A DNA stretch of 64,000 nt from Pohlia nutans. Lineage: Eukaryota > Streptophyta > Bryopsida > Bryales > Mniaceae. The position numbers and the translations under genes were made by a program. The first letter of the stretch is position 1. Each line of letters starts with the position of its first letter. The notes below the pieces were generated by a model. The model did not search any database. It was given only the letters and a program-made list of their open reading frames with translations, and was not told where the DNA came from. The DNA lies in assembly GCA_022496805.1 (NCBI GenBank), contig CM040085.1, positions 26,193,811 to 26,257,810 of the forward strand, in the 5' to 3' direction. Of this stretch, positions 11,986-24,081 are shown in pieces.

Positions 11986-12272
11986 CATCAGGAATTTAGG
12001 ACTTCACTGATTTTTAATGATTTCCGTGTGACATCCTATATTTCATGGGTTCATACATTTTTCGCACGGATTCCGCACAAATTTTGCGCTAATTCTGCAC
12101 TAAATCCGCACGGCTCCTACGTTCACTCTTTTTGTTATTTAACATAGTGCAAAATCCGTGCGGAATTAGCACGAAATCCATGCACAATCCGTGCGAAAAA
12201 TGTACAAACCCATGAAATATCAGATGTCGCATAGAAATCGTTGAAAATCCATAGGGTCTCGAATTCCTGATG
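11986..12272. mobile_element. Foldback MITE with long arms
   Basis: 287 bp that fold back on themselves. Ends are CATCAGGAATTTAGGAC and the reverse complement of CATCAGGAATTCGAGAC, and the arms exceed 100 bp (for example TTTCATGGGTT and TTTTTCGCACGGATT occur in both arms). No clear target duplication, so the superfamily is undetermined. Confidence 0.65.
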
Positions 12273-12904
12273 CATATCACCAACATGCATAGAAACTTCA
12301 AATCACAAATTTCTTGTCGGAGGTGAAAAGTTACTTGTTTGTTCAAGTATTCCTAAATCCATTTTATCATAGGAAATGCAACAAATATAATTTTATTAAC
12401 AATTTTGGATGACTCGAGAGTACAAAAACCAATTGTGAGATGAAAAATTGTAATCTATACCTCAACCTTTCATATAAAATGCTTTCAACATTACATACAT
12501 CAAGAAGATGCACAAATCTTTACATGACGGTATAAGGCCCAAACGTGGATAGGTGAAGAAGAAACTTTGACATACCCTACTACCTGATCAGCTTTGGAAT
12601 GACGGCTGGGATTTTGCAGCCCATTAGCAAATGGAAGTCGTCGGTGCTTTTAGCACTTTCAGTCCATAAATGACCTTGCAGTAAGGTACTAGAACTAGCC
12701 TTATGAGTAATTGTGAGTTCCCCTACCAATTTCTAAATTGTTTTCCCTTCGAACAGACTTCTAGCCATTATTGGAGGGCAAAGGGTACTAAATAAATAAG
12801 CGAATGCTCTACGGTATTCAAATGAAATACGACAAACTATCCTCCACAACTCATTTTAATTCCCACTCCCTCCCCCCCCAAAAAACTGAAACATGATGTT
12901 GTAA
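12273..12904. other. WDR91 3' flank
   Basis: Interval downstream of the minus-strand WDR91-like gene, probably including its 3' UTR. No other gene seen. Confidence 0.35.
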
Positions 12905-15900
12905 TCACCCAACTGCAGTTATTCGAACAGAGTGGTTTTCAGAGCCGGTCAGAAACATGGGCAGGGAAGGGTGCCAGTCCACTGAGGTTATGGCTGCCGT
13001 GTGCTCCAGACTGCTTTCAGTCATCGATGAACCCCACTGCAATTGCCGACACACACATCAGGTTCAGTAAACGAAAGGTTGTTATTTCAAAAATCAATCA
13101 CCTACAACAGTACTGTACAGTGTGAAATTTGGGGACCTAAGCCACGGAAATGGTGAAGCCAAAAAATGTATGTGCAGCTACGTAATTGATGCCATATAGT
13201 ATATAATTTGTTATTTTTTGGTTAACATTCCCTGTTCTATGTCGCCAATTCAAAAAAAAAAAAAAAAAAAAGGGGGAGGGTGGCAGATAAATAAATAAAT
13301 AAATAATTTTTAAAGTATTAAAAAAACTGTCATAATTTTTACAGGCTTAACTTACAATCACAGGGTTTTGTTGGATGACTTCTTTTCACTATCTTCAATA
13401 GTCATAAGTCCTATTGCTGCTTGATGAGCACGGTGATAGGCCCGTCCTTTCAGGGTTAAGCAGAAGACGGAATATTAATATAACAACAAACTTGATACTT
13501 ACTTGATAGAGAGGTGCTGAATTGGTATTCGAAGTCAGTAGCACGTGACGTCCTCCTGAATCGATTGAAAATTCGTGTCGAGGTAATACTCCAGGACCCA
13601 AGGCGCAATATCTGCTCCAACACAGTACCAGGTGAATTGGATAAGCATCGGGTGGCCCTTGTCAACTGTGGTGCAGAAGACAACCTAAGTGATCTGTTCT
13701 TATTGACATATCACTTACTGACTCAAGGATGCAAAGATCTGGACGGTTTAGGAAGGAAGTCTTACGCGCTTGCGTCTGCTGATTGCAGGATTTGACCTTG
13801 GTTGTGCAAACTCCATTCCAGGATCTGCAGTACACTTTTATTAGGACCTCTCTGATTCTATGTATCACAGTATTTGTAATAGGATATTCTGTTATAAAAT
13901 GAAATGGGTTTTTTACATAAAATCCCAGAAATAGAAACACTTGAAAGAGATTAGTGTATCTAAAATGTACAAGAATTTTATACCTTGCCGTCTGCTCCTA
14001 AGCCTAAAATACTGGCCTGGTCGTGACCAAATCGAACGCAGGAAACAGCACACCCATCATGGGCAGGCCACCCTGTGATTGGCTGATTTGATCTCAAATC
14101 TGAAAGGTGTCACCAGAGGAACCAAAACGTCAGAATCAACAGAACTAGAATGGCGGCACAGTCGTTTCACCTGGCAAATAAACGAACTTTCCACATTACT
14201 AATTTCCTGGACTTGACAGCAATTGGAAGCTACAAATATGAAGTGATAGCCCAAATTTAGAAAAACAACAGTTCATGTTGCATATACAGCCTATTCTTAT
14301 CCACGGTCTGAAAAGGTACCAAAAATGCGAATCATGCCATCAGTTGCTCCAGCGGCCAATATTTTGCCGTTGTGGTTAAAACATACAGAAGTCATCACTG
14401 GCGGTTCTTGTCCAAGTGAAAGCGAAGTCTGCACGTGAGACAGATAAATAATAATTTCAAAAGGCGTGAACAAAATGTGAAAAGGCGTCTTGAAAGAAAT
14501 ATTTGATACCTTGCACTAGAAAACGTAAGCATTGCAAGCACTCGCAAACAGTCAGCGTTAAATCTAGATCATTTTGGCAGTTGAAACATGACGATATGTA
14601 ATCTGAAAGTGTAAAACTGGCGGAGAACGGGCTTCGTATAAAACTAGATTGAGGATCTCACCATAGCCTTCCAAGTACGCATGTTCCAGATAGTGAGCGA
14701 GCCATATCCAAGCCCATACACTCCCTCTCCACGCGCACTGCAACAAAGATCATTACTCTACTGAGCGGTCTTCAACTTTCTGCTCTAGACACAAATCTTC
14801 CTGAGGATACCCATTAGTTAACCTCGCCGCATAAACTCACCCACAAAAATGATACTCCCTCCGTTTCAAAATAAGAGTCCACTTTTTTGGCATTTTTTTC
14901 CCCTAGTTTTTGTCCTATGTTCTATACTTCAAACGGGGCGGACAATGAGAGTGACGCAAAAACTACATAGCACTATTAAAGAAAGACCATTTTTTGAGCA
15001 TTGAGACTACTTTTTGGCAAAAAAAACGTTAAGTTGAAACATGCCAAAAAAGTGGACTCTTGCGTTGAAACGGAGGGAGTACTACAGTAATAAGCGAGAT
15101 ATTCTAGTCCATGAATGGTGTGCTTTGCGAGAATGAACTAGAATGAAGTAGATTGATGAAGCCTAGCATTAAGTACAGAGTCCAACAGCCTCTTGAATGA
15201 GGATTTGGTCATCTGATTAGTGACTTACTTGATCTCCGATGCAGCAGCGCAACAAAAGACAGAATCGGTTGGGCTACACTTCAGGTCCAAAACCCTGTAA
15301 ATTATCAAGGTCAAGAGATCAGCCATTAATTTATGGTTCAGAAATAATAATCATCTTCATCATCATCATAATAATATAATAACTATCATAATAATAATAA
15401 TGAGGATAATGACTACGCCAAATATAATAAAAATTCAAAAGAATTGGTAGGTATAAGCAGACCGGGGGAACATGGCTTCAGTGGTGAGATCACACACAAC
15501 ACGCTTGGCCTCCGCGTTCCAAGCCTTGATATTCCTCTCTGCAGTGCCAAGAAGTAACTGCCACTCAAACAAAGGTGAGCCCGAGTTGCATATGTCTAAC
15601 GAGAACAATTTGCTCTAGCGTTGCAGTAATTAAATATTCTTCAATGTAAATCAGCGAAAATCGTCAGTGACGACCTGACGGTAAGCCAAGTATGTCTCAG
15701 TCAGAAGAATTTCTTAACCAAAGACATGATTGCAGTCAAAACTTCAGAACTATAGTCACTCACCAATCGATCTGACCTAAGATCCCACTCAAGCGACAGT
15801 ACTTCAGCCCCTGTCATTATAGTTGCATTTCGAGATGTTGCTGCTGAGACATCTGGTGACCATATCCTGCATGACGACATACTCAACTTTAGAACCCAAA

Positions 15901-18900
15901 TGCAACCTCATGTGAAAGTATATTGGGGCCATTTATTTGTATCCTAGGTGTGCTGATAGGTTTGAACCAACCATAGCCATAGACTTGCAATCTGCAAAGT
16001 CGTCCGAGACTAGATCTTTGAAGTCACATTGTGCAGGAGAAACAGATATCACCAAGTGCAAGACACTTCACCTTACTGTCCCATCTACAGATGCACTTGC
16101 AATGTTCGCTCCTGATGCTGAGTAGCGGCACCTGGTGATTGCACTCGTATGTCCTGAGAATGTTTCCTGAGCACACATGAGTACAGATCAGATTCAACAC
16201 GTCTTCTCAGCTTCTTGAACATACACATTCCAAGCAAAGGCAAGAAATACTGCTCACTCTCTCTGCGTACATCAAACCTAAGATAAATACATAAAGCAGA
16301 ATATCTACATTGAGATTTCTCAATACCCACCTGATATTGTACAGCAACTTCACCAGCAACTTCACTGATGTTTGGAGCATCACTTTGCTCTGCTCACGAT
16401 CCAGAGATACTCTTATCACTTGATATGGTTAAGTAACAAATACTTAATCAGAACACAGCAATTGCTGGTTCAATCTCAAACAAAAATTAACCACAGCTCA
16501 ATAAGTAGACAAGCGCATCCCAGATAGACTTGCTAACTACTAAGAAGACTGGGCGTTCTAAGCTAATGAAGAAAATAAGAAATTTCAATTACCACATGCC
16601 AACAAAATATCAAACGATTCACGGTTGAAAATGCACTTATGCTGATCATAATAATGTAAAGGTGGTAGTTTCTGGGACTAACCAAAATCAGCCCTTTCAG
16701 ACTCCGAATGACTCGAGTAAGTGGAAATCGACTTTTGTTGCCGGATTCTAACAACCTTGTGCAATTCCGCATGCCATTTTGTCGGACTAGTTCCTTCAAC
16801 CAGTTTCCCAACAAGGGACTCTCCAGAGGATCCCTCTTTTGCAGCAGCTTCGGGATCGAACTCCTCTGTTGCAGAGGAAACAAGAGACGACCATCAGAAG
16901 TGAAGAAAGGTCACCAAGTTAGGTGAATACAGAGAACCTGGTCAGGTCGCTCACCTATTCCTTGAATTGTTTTTCCGGAGCTATTGGATTTGAGTGTTGT
17001 AGGGGGACTCGCCCTCAAATCAGCTGCCAGCTTCTTGAAGCTGCTGAGAGGCGAGGCTCTAGGCGAGGCTCTACAAAAGAAACTCCAGAATCAATAACAA
17101 CCCTCACCACCGTCCCTCGCCAAAGCTCTGGCTGAGTTATACAGGAAAGGGCTTGGTGTCGCAGAGATGAGACCATATTCCATTAGACTCACTAAATAAG
17201 GTTCGGGTTTGGATTTAAAGTACTTTCTCAAGCTAGAAATTTCGTCATCTTTAGCCTTGAGACTTTCACGCAACTCCAAGTTCTGTCTCCGCAATAGCTC
17301 CAGCTCCTTTTTCGTTGCAACGACTTCGCTTTTTTCTTCTCCCAATTTGAGGAGAGAAGGCAGCCGTAGATTGACTCAGCAGTCAAGGATATCCATAGCA
17401 AAATTTAAACATAACACACCCAACCTTGCAGAACATTAACCCTAACGAATGTCATTTACTAAAGTTCTAGTACCCACATGTCCTCAATACCAGCAAATCT
17501 AAAGACGACAGACTTAGGAATCCAAGTTGAATTAAAGTTTAAACTAGCCAACAGAAATAAATAAATAAAAAGATATTCATTCCTTCGAAGACTTCACACA
17601 AGAAGTTGTGCAGCGAAACTTGCAACGTTTCCAACCATTCCGTTGAGAAGTACACTTGAAAATTGGCATTAGTGCTCGGATTTTTCATGTAGGGCAGAGC
17701 TGCAACACGAATTCCAAACCAAGAACGAGTAAGAAATTGTCAAACATACACATCCAGATTCTAACCAATGCTGCATCCCCGTCAGTCCTACTTTTTCAGG
17801 CTATCAAAAGCTAAATTGCACCAGAATATTCTCCTTAGAACATAGAAATATTCAATGGAGCCAGATAACTTTTCGCATCTCTATAAATGTCTGCATATGT
17901 CGCCTTAACGCTCTTTGGTGCATCCTTTGTTTGTCGCCAGATTAATGGAATATATTGAGGATGTTGTTGAACTTTGAATACCAGTTCAATGAGCATTAAA
18001 GGGGAAGACCAAAATCATTCAATGTTGCTTATCTGGCCAGATGTCTTGTAATTTTTGTATTAGAACTCCACCTATTACCCAATTTTGTTCATGTATTGCT
18101 TAATTGCTTCTTACTAATACAATTGTCGCTATTCAAATGCGCTCTTTGGAAATTTTAGATCACCATAGTATGACACGAATCTAACTAAAATCATGCCAAT
18201 GTAGTCAGCTAATTTAACCCAAAAAAATCACAAAGTTGCCACAACAGCACTGATGTTTAAAGATATTATAGCCATTTGGGCATTATCTCAAAAACCAAAA
18301 AGGAAGCCCTGATCCCCGCATTTCAAAACTTACAGAACCAAGCAGGCCAGTCATCACCACCCGCGCGCAGCAAAGACTCTCCGTAATGCTGGAAGAAATC
18401 AAGCACGCGGTCTGCCCTCTCCTTCTGGAGCGCGTGCACAATGTAGTAGCGCTTCACATCGCCCTCCAGCTTCTTCACCGTTTGCTGCAGCCAAACATCG
18501 GCCGACGACAAAAACAATGTGTTCAAAAACGCGAACAGGTTCACTAGCTTGTCCGCTTCAAACCGCGGCACGTACACCTTAAATACCAGGTCCAAAATCC
18601 GATCCACCTGAAACTCACACACAGAATGCATGAATCAGAGAGTCATCTTTTTGCAAATGAAACGATCCAGCTAATTTCAAGCTAGTATACTTCAAAAACA
18701 CAATAGGGTTTCGATTTACACAGGAATGTAGATGCTGCAGCGGCACTACACAAGTGAAAAAGAAAATTACGTAAAGAATCAGAGTCATCTTTTTGAAACT
18801 ATACAGCTAGTTTCAAGCTAGTGTAACTCAAAACACATAAGGGTTTCAATTTAGGCAAGAATGTGGATGCTGCAGCGGTACAGGTGAAAAGAAAATTACG

Positions 18901-19326
18901 TAATGTATCAGAAATTCGTATTTTTACAAATGAAAGCTATACAGCTAGTTTTAAACTAAAACACATTAGGGATTCAAAATATGGACACTGAAAGAAAATT
19001 ACGTATCTCTAAGGGGCACTGTACATTGCAATTAGTCCAACAAAGCAACGAAAACGAATTATCCTCTGCGGTATTTCCTAGAGAATCAAAATCAAAATGA
19101 AGCCATTCCGATCCGCATCAAACCCTAATGTACACAAAGTGGAATCAGTAAAAACGACTTAAAGAAAAATCATCAGATTCAGATTCAAGACGGGAACTGG
19201 CGAAACCTTGAATCCTTGGCTGACGTCGGAGTGAAGCTCGTTCTCGAAAGTGTTGAGAGTGGAGGTGAAGCCGCGGAAGAGGAGAAACTCCTTGACGGCC
19301 CCCTCCGCGAACTGCATGGGCTCCAT
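12905..19326 (-). CDS. WDR91: WDR91-like WD40 protein, complete 17-exon gene
   Basis: Exons on the minus strand in transcript order: 19326-19207, 18607-18334, 17699-17577, 17365-17143, 17070-16955, 16865-16683, 16389-16331, 16166-16072, 15866-15764, 15557-15463, 15294-15229, 14737-14662, 14428-14320, 14099-13984, 13824-13766, 13611-13503, 13036-12905. They join in phase to 685 codons without a stop, close to family length. Residues 1-40 are LisH-like (VKEFLLFRGFTSTLNTFENEL). A helical region carries SLHNFL as in animal WDR91, then comes a coiled coil at about 187-230 and a Ser/Pro-rich linker. WD40 repeats fill about 370-685 (GHTSAITRCRYSASG..DGTVRIW; CFNHNGKILAAGATDGMIRIF; SVDWHPSL). In animals WDR91, with WDR81, restrains endosomal PI3-kinase and promotes endosome maturation; the plant role is inferred by homology. 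Intron 3 is AT-AC. Introns 1 and 11 hold tandem repeats and a Stowaway element. Confidence 0.93.
14855..15079. mobile_element. Stowaway-like MITE in WDR91 intron 11
   Basis: 225 bp with ends CTCCCTCCGTTTC and GAAACGGAGGGAG, flanked by TA on both sides, the Tc1/mariner-type Stowaway signature. The interior shares a GACAATGAGAGTGACGCAAA-like block with the copies at 31202-31461 and about 35616-35794. Confidence 0.9.
17366..17576 (-). other. AT-AC (U12-type) intron 3 of the WDR91-like gene
   Basis: No usable GT donor follows the exon encoding VSLHNFLCEVFEGM. Instead the sequence reads ATATCTTTTT, close to the U12 5' consensus. Near the 3' end is TCCTTGAC, matching the U12 branch consensus, and 17 nt after the branch A the intron ends CTAC. 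Joining at AT and AC keeps the frame and gives FEGM-RLPSLLKLGEEKSEVV, which aligns with the family at this point. Length 211 nt. Confidence 0.85.
18628..19005. repeat. Three-unit tandem repeat in WDR91 intron 1
   Basis: Units at about 18628-18770, 18771-18903 and 18904-19005 share TCAGA(G)AGTCATCTTTTTG, CAGCTAGTTTCAAGCTAGT, GGATGCTGCAGCGG and AAAGAAAATTACGTA. The third unit is shortened and more diverged. Confidence 0.75.
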
Positions 19327-19631
19327 TGATTAATTTCCAAACTGCTCCCTGGAGGGCTGTCGATCTAGTCGGACATCGCATTCACTACACTACTGCTGCG
19401 TCAGTCGCATCCATCACTTGGCTTTCCGTGGCCGTGGCCATCGCCATAGCCATGGCGATGCTTGTGGTGTGGAGACGGCAATCGAGCAGCTTCCATCGCC
19501 TGCTTACTTCGCGGGCCTCTTACCTTGTCACCTGCAGATTCCATTCAAGCTCCTGCGTATCTCATGCAGAATTTTTGTTTCCACAGCGTTTTCTTTTTAC
19601 TTTAGTTTTTACAAAATAACTTTATTTTGTT

Positions 19632-20206
19632 TTAACCCCTAAACGTCCTCGCCCTCTAAATTTGGAGAATTTCAAAGATGTCTTGTAAAATGTAACTAAA
19701 AGGGATATTTTTGAACTTGATACATGAATAAAAATTGTACATTATGAATTTTTTATTCTATTCGTACAGTTAGATCTATGATTGTTGTCTCCAATATTTT
19801 TGTGTAAAATTTGAAACTTAAAATTGAAAATTCCTTTGTAATTTGATTACACATAAGATATTGACAATTTTTACATTGAATTTTTGGTGATTGGTTGAAA
19901 TGTAATACTCTAAGTGTAGTGATTTTTGGAGATTTTTTGGTTGCTTACTTGTATGAGTTCATTTTTTTAAGAGCACTTTTTACATTGAAATCTTCAAAAT
20001 TTTGGATGAATCACTACAACATGAAATTAGGCATAAAAATTTCGCAAATCATCCCCTTTCTAGTCGGATTACACATGCATGAAGCTAATTTCTCATAAAA
20101 TATATAGTAAAATATTCACACTGCAAAACATTAAAGATGAATGAGAAAATTGTGTTTGATTCTGTACATCGTTCACTTCCTAGACGGTTGGACGTTTAGG
20201 AGTTAA
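19632..20206. mobile_element. piggyBac-like TTAA element, family B, copy 1
   Basis: 575 bp from TTAACCCCTAAACGTCC to GGACGTTTAGGAGTTAA. A same-size copy lies at 49340-49915 in the same orientation, with a nearly collinear interior. No coding capacity. Confidence 0.8.
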
Positions 20207-20235
20207 GGTTCATGAAAAGCAAATGAAGTCTACAC

Positions 20236-20530
20236 AAAGGGCAGGCTTCTATGTAAAGATCGGTTAGATAAAAGGCACTAGAAGACAAGAAATGTGAGGA
20301 CTCAAGAACCACCAATACTTCATCTATTTCGGTACAAATGAAAATATACTCATGTTTCATCCATTTCGGTAGAGCTTCCACCTTTAGGGACTGACCACCT
20401 ATACGTGGAAGCCAGGAATATGTTTTTCATTTGTACTGAAATGGGTGGAGTATAGGTGGTTCTTGAGTTCTCATCTCTTGTTTCTTAGTACCGTTCACCC
20501 GACTGATCCTCATATAGAAACCTGTCCTTT
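20236..20530. mobile_element. Foldback MITE / long hairpin
   Basis: Two arms of about 115-120 bp: 20236-20350 and the reverse complement of 20415-20530, both containing ACTCAAGAACCACC and TTTCRGTACAAATGAAAA. Ends AAAGGGCAGG and CCTGTCCTTT. A transcript would form a long imperfect hairpin. Confidence 0.75.
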
Positions 20531-20546
20531 TATTTAATTTTCCCTT

Positions 20547-20600
20547 TTAACCCCTAAAGGACCAAGGCTGATTTTCCAAGTTCGGTCAGCTCAGTATGGA
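20547..20600. mobile_element. Solitary TTAA-element left end
   Basis: TTAACCCCTAAAGGACCAAGG is present at 20547, but no matching right terminus was found downstream, so this is a truncated copy. Confidence 0.45.
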
Positions 20601-21799
20601 ATGAGTATTGATCTTCAATTATTGAGATTTTTTTGTGGTGATTCTACTCTTTGTAACGAAGATGGGATGGTAATTTGCGTATGTAGATGATGTATAGATT
20701 AAAAGATACAATCGTGCAAAGGTGAAAAACCTAATTGCGGGCAACTCCTGAAAATTTTCATACAATGAGCTATGCATCTGAATTTTTGTACACAATGAGC
20801 TAACGGCCCAATATACACAACTGTCAAATTCAATTTACCAAATCTGAGACTAAACTTTGCATTTTGGGCATTTTCAGAAAGTTTCAAACTTGGGCAACAA
20901 ACCAAAATAAATAAATGCAACCAACTTTGAAGTTTATAATCTTACTATTGAAGAACCCTGAACGGTTTATGGTTTACTCATAATGATACCCTGAACGGCC
21001 ATATTTCTTAAGTTGGTGGTTTTAGGACATCCTACCGTAATAGAGTTATCCGTAAAGTCACCTTGAATTTGAAGAATCTTTAAAGAATTTTGCTTTATTA
21101 TACTTTTATTTGTTTATTCCAAAAAGTAAAAAGGTGTGAAAGATCTTGGTGGTTTATCATAATGATACCCAAAACCACCAACTATTTCTTCGCAATGCTT
21201 GGCATGCCATTGGTCTACTTGGATAGTAAAATTGGCGGTTTTGAGTCTCAACTGTGGTGGCCCCAAGAAAGGTCTACATGTCATAATTGGCGGTGGTAGC
21301 GGTTTTAGGACATCCTACCTTATGTAAGACAAAAGGAGTCTGGTTGGTATCACACCAGCCTGGGACGCTTTGGATGCCAAAATATCTTCCCAAAATATCT
21401 TCCCAAAATATCTTCCCATTTCCCAATTCAAATAGGGACCTCGATTTTTAACAGTCGCTGGTGGGAAACTGGGAATGCTCACAGCGATCTTAAAAGCTCG
21501 ATTAGGGTTTTTATCTGCACAGGGGGGAGGGTGAGTGTAGCCCTTTCTCTCGAAATTCTGGCAAGTAGTATTTCTGGTGCATTTGCTTAACGATGTCGCT
21601 GTATCAACGATGAAGGCATTCGAACTTTGCAGCTGCACAAAAAAAAAAATTGCAAAGTTAGGGGGAACAATTAAATAGATTGGAGGAGAACGGGGATAGT
21701 TAAGGCCTGTTGATCTGGTTTTTGGTATTTGAGGCCGGCCACAGTTTCGTGACGATCGATCAATGTGCTAGAGAAACCCTAAAGTGAAGGAGGACAATC
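20601..21799. other. ARMC7 upstream region
   Basis: No gene recognised. 21375-21417 holds a short tandem repeat (AAATATCTTCCC three times). The last few hundred bases presumably include the ARMC7 promoter and 5' UTR. Confidence 0.4.
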
Positions 21800-23505
21800 A
21801 TGTTCAGCAATGCGATTCGTCAAAAGGAGCGCACTGGCAAGTATGGCAGCTCCCGTGATCAATACCTGCAGGCACTGCTCTCAACCTTAATTAATCACAC
21901 TTGTGCCTCTCTCCTTGTTTCTGCTTTTCACCATCACCGTCGTGTCGTGCAGATTCAGATTATTTTAGGGTTTCGGTGACTTTGTTCCACTCCTGTCCTT
22001 TTTTCCATTCTCGTTTTCTCAACTTTCTGACCATGTATGGCACTCGCGACATGCAGGACCTGGTAACGGAGTTTCAACAAACTGTTCATGAAGGTACAAC
22101 AGATGAATGCATTCTTGAATCGTTAATTTTATTATTGCCGAAAACAATTCAAATGGTTAACCCTTAAATGACCAAGGATTCATGGTTATAAAATGACATA
22201 CAATTGAATATATTTTGAAAAATACAATTCAGATGAGACTGAACTTTATATCACTAGAATCAGTGAAGAACAGTGCATATGTCGGTCAAAAAACAAACAA
22301 AAGAAAGTCCACATAGAACCTACTCGAAACTGCTCAAAAAACCAATTCATGCTTCTTGGTCCTTAAGGGGTTAAGGATACGTTAGGTTAAGAAAGCCTTC
22401 AATTTTGTGATGCCAGCCGATCTTACTACATTCTTTGGTCGGCTCGCAGAAGCAAAAGAACAAGTGGTAGCGCATCTGGCCAACTTTGCGTATGATCCTT
22501 TCAACTTTGAATATCTCCGCACGGTATGTATGTATGTATGAATGTATGCATCAACTGTGAATGTTTCAATGTGTAGGAGCAACCTGGACTGGTTTGCCAT
22601 CTGGTGTACTTGGAAGCGAAGCTGTGCATAAGTCTTTCAATTTGACACTTGTGAGTTACTGGCACTCTACCTTACATGTATCTATCACTGATGATGTTGG
22701 AGACTCTTGTTTCTTTCCAGCTCAATGTTCTGGACTTGTTCCTGGACTGTTTGACGGAGTCTAATGAGAAGCTTATTGAATATGCTTTGGGGGGAATTTG
22801 CAACTGTGTTGCTGGTGAGATGTTACGTACCTTTTGGGTTGCATAAACGTATGTGCAGCGATTTCTCAACTGTTAGCCGTTAAATTCTGTTTACCTGGTT
22901 AGCCAACTTTGTGGAAGGTGCCTCCCAAATTTATCGTATTTTAGAGGTTTACATATTACAAATGTCTTTTGTAGATTCTACAAATGCTGCTGTTGTAGTG
23001 GAGAACGGTGGTATACCTCTGATTATTCAGTGCTTATCAAGCCCTGTTGAAAACACTGTAAGAACGTGTGAACCTTTCCTTGGTTGTTCTAAAAATGTCT
23101 TCAAATTCCATTCAATAAGCAGTCTTCAATCTGCAATAGAGTATTCTTACTGTAGTGCGTAGACTTTGGATACGGGGATGTTAATTTTGAGCTTCATCGT
23201 ACCGGAGATGACTGATTACTAGGGTTGGCTGATTCAGGTTCTATCGGCCATTGCAACATTATACTATCTGTGCACCCCTGCAACCAAAAAAGGTATTAAA
23301 CGTGGAACTACAGCTTTCTTGATGTGAAATTAGTTCTGTTCACAGATTTGGTATTAATTGCGTTGATTTGACAACTTTCGTTGCAGACATTTTAAAACCA
23401 GAAGTTGTGGAGTGTATGAACAAGTACGCTAGTGTGGGAGATGTGAATATTAGATTCAGCAACTTAGCACAGTCCTTTCTTGCTACCCACGTCCACGGAA
23501 GGTAG
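21800..23505 (+). CDS. ARMC7: ARMC7-like armadillo-repeat protein, complete
   Basis: Exons 21800-21871, 22057-22093, 22450-22523, 22721-22814, 22975-23057, 23238-23292, 23387-23505 join to 177 codons plus stop, all phases closing. The protein begins [16 protein letters not shown] and then gives [71 protein letters not shown] and [31 protein letters not shown]. It matches animal ARMC7 block by block, a short armadillo protein linked to the spliceosome. Intron 1 must start with GC (CAG|GC) to keep the conserved YLQ-DLVTEF join. Intron 2 contains the TTAA element at 22157-22374. Confidence 0.92.
22157..22374. mobile_element. piggyBac-like TTAA element, family C, in ARMC7 intron 2
   Basis: 218 bp from TTAACCCTTAAATGACCAAGG to CTTGGTCCTTAAGGGGTTAA, with TTAA on both sides. 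Collinear copies lie at 32285-32522, about 42339-42705 and about 57568-57812 (shared ACCAAGGATTCATGGTT, AGTCCAC, GGACCTACTC or AGAACCTACTC). Confidence 0.85.
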
Positions 23506-24081
23506 GGGCAGTGTTAATGTGTGCGATTCAAGCTTCGATGTTGCCGGAAGGCGATTGCAGATTACTTTATGGCTTCTTCCCTGCAAATGTTCATAGTTGC
23601 TACTAGGCAATCAGGCTTTACCTTCAAGCCTCAGGATTACTCCTTACTAAAGGGTGATTGGACTAAATTAGTTCTTATTTTGGTAAGCCAATCCTGTGCA
23701 CATTTCTTCATTATTGTTGTTGCAAAAGCGAGCATCTTGGTTCAACTGTTCTTTGTTTTGATATAAGTTGGAAGTAAACTGTGGTAGACTATGCAAAATC
23801 ATCCAATTCAATTGTCAATTGTAATGTTCATTTTCAGAAACACCTAATGCAATCTGAGATTGTAATAGTGTACATGGCACTTGTGAGAACTCGTCACTTG
23901 TTATCAATGTAGGACTTCCTAGGCAGTGAGCTAGGATGGTCATCAAATGACGTTCTCATAGTTTGATACCCAGTGAACCTGCAAGTTCCTTCTGCCACAT
24001 GACAATTACTGGTATAACAACTGTGATGCTTTGGGCTGAATATACTATTCAGTTAGTGCGCCGTGTTGTTCATTATGGTGT
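23506..24081. other. ARMC7 3' flank
   Basis: Probable 3' UTR and downstream DNA. An 81-codon frame here looks like a chance reading. Confidence 0.35.

Noticed and set aside
23521..23766. 81-codon frame after ARMC7
   Set aside because: Lies in the likely 3' UTR, low-complexity hydrophobic tail, no family resemblance.
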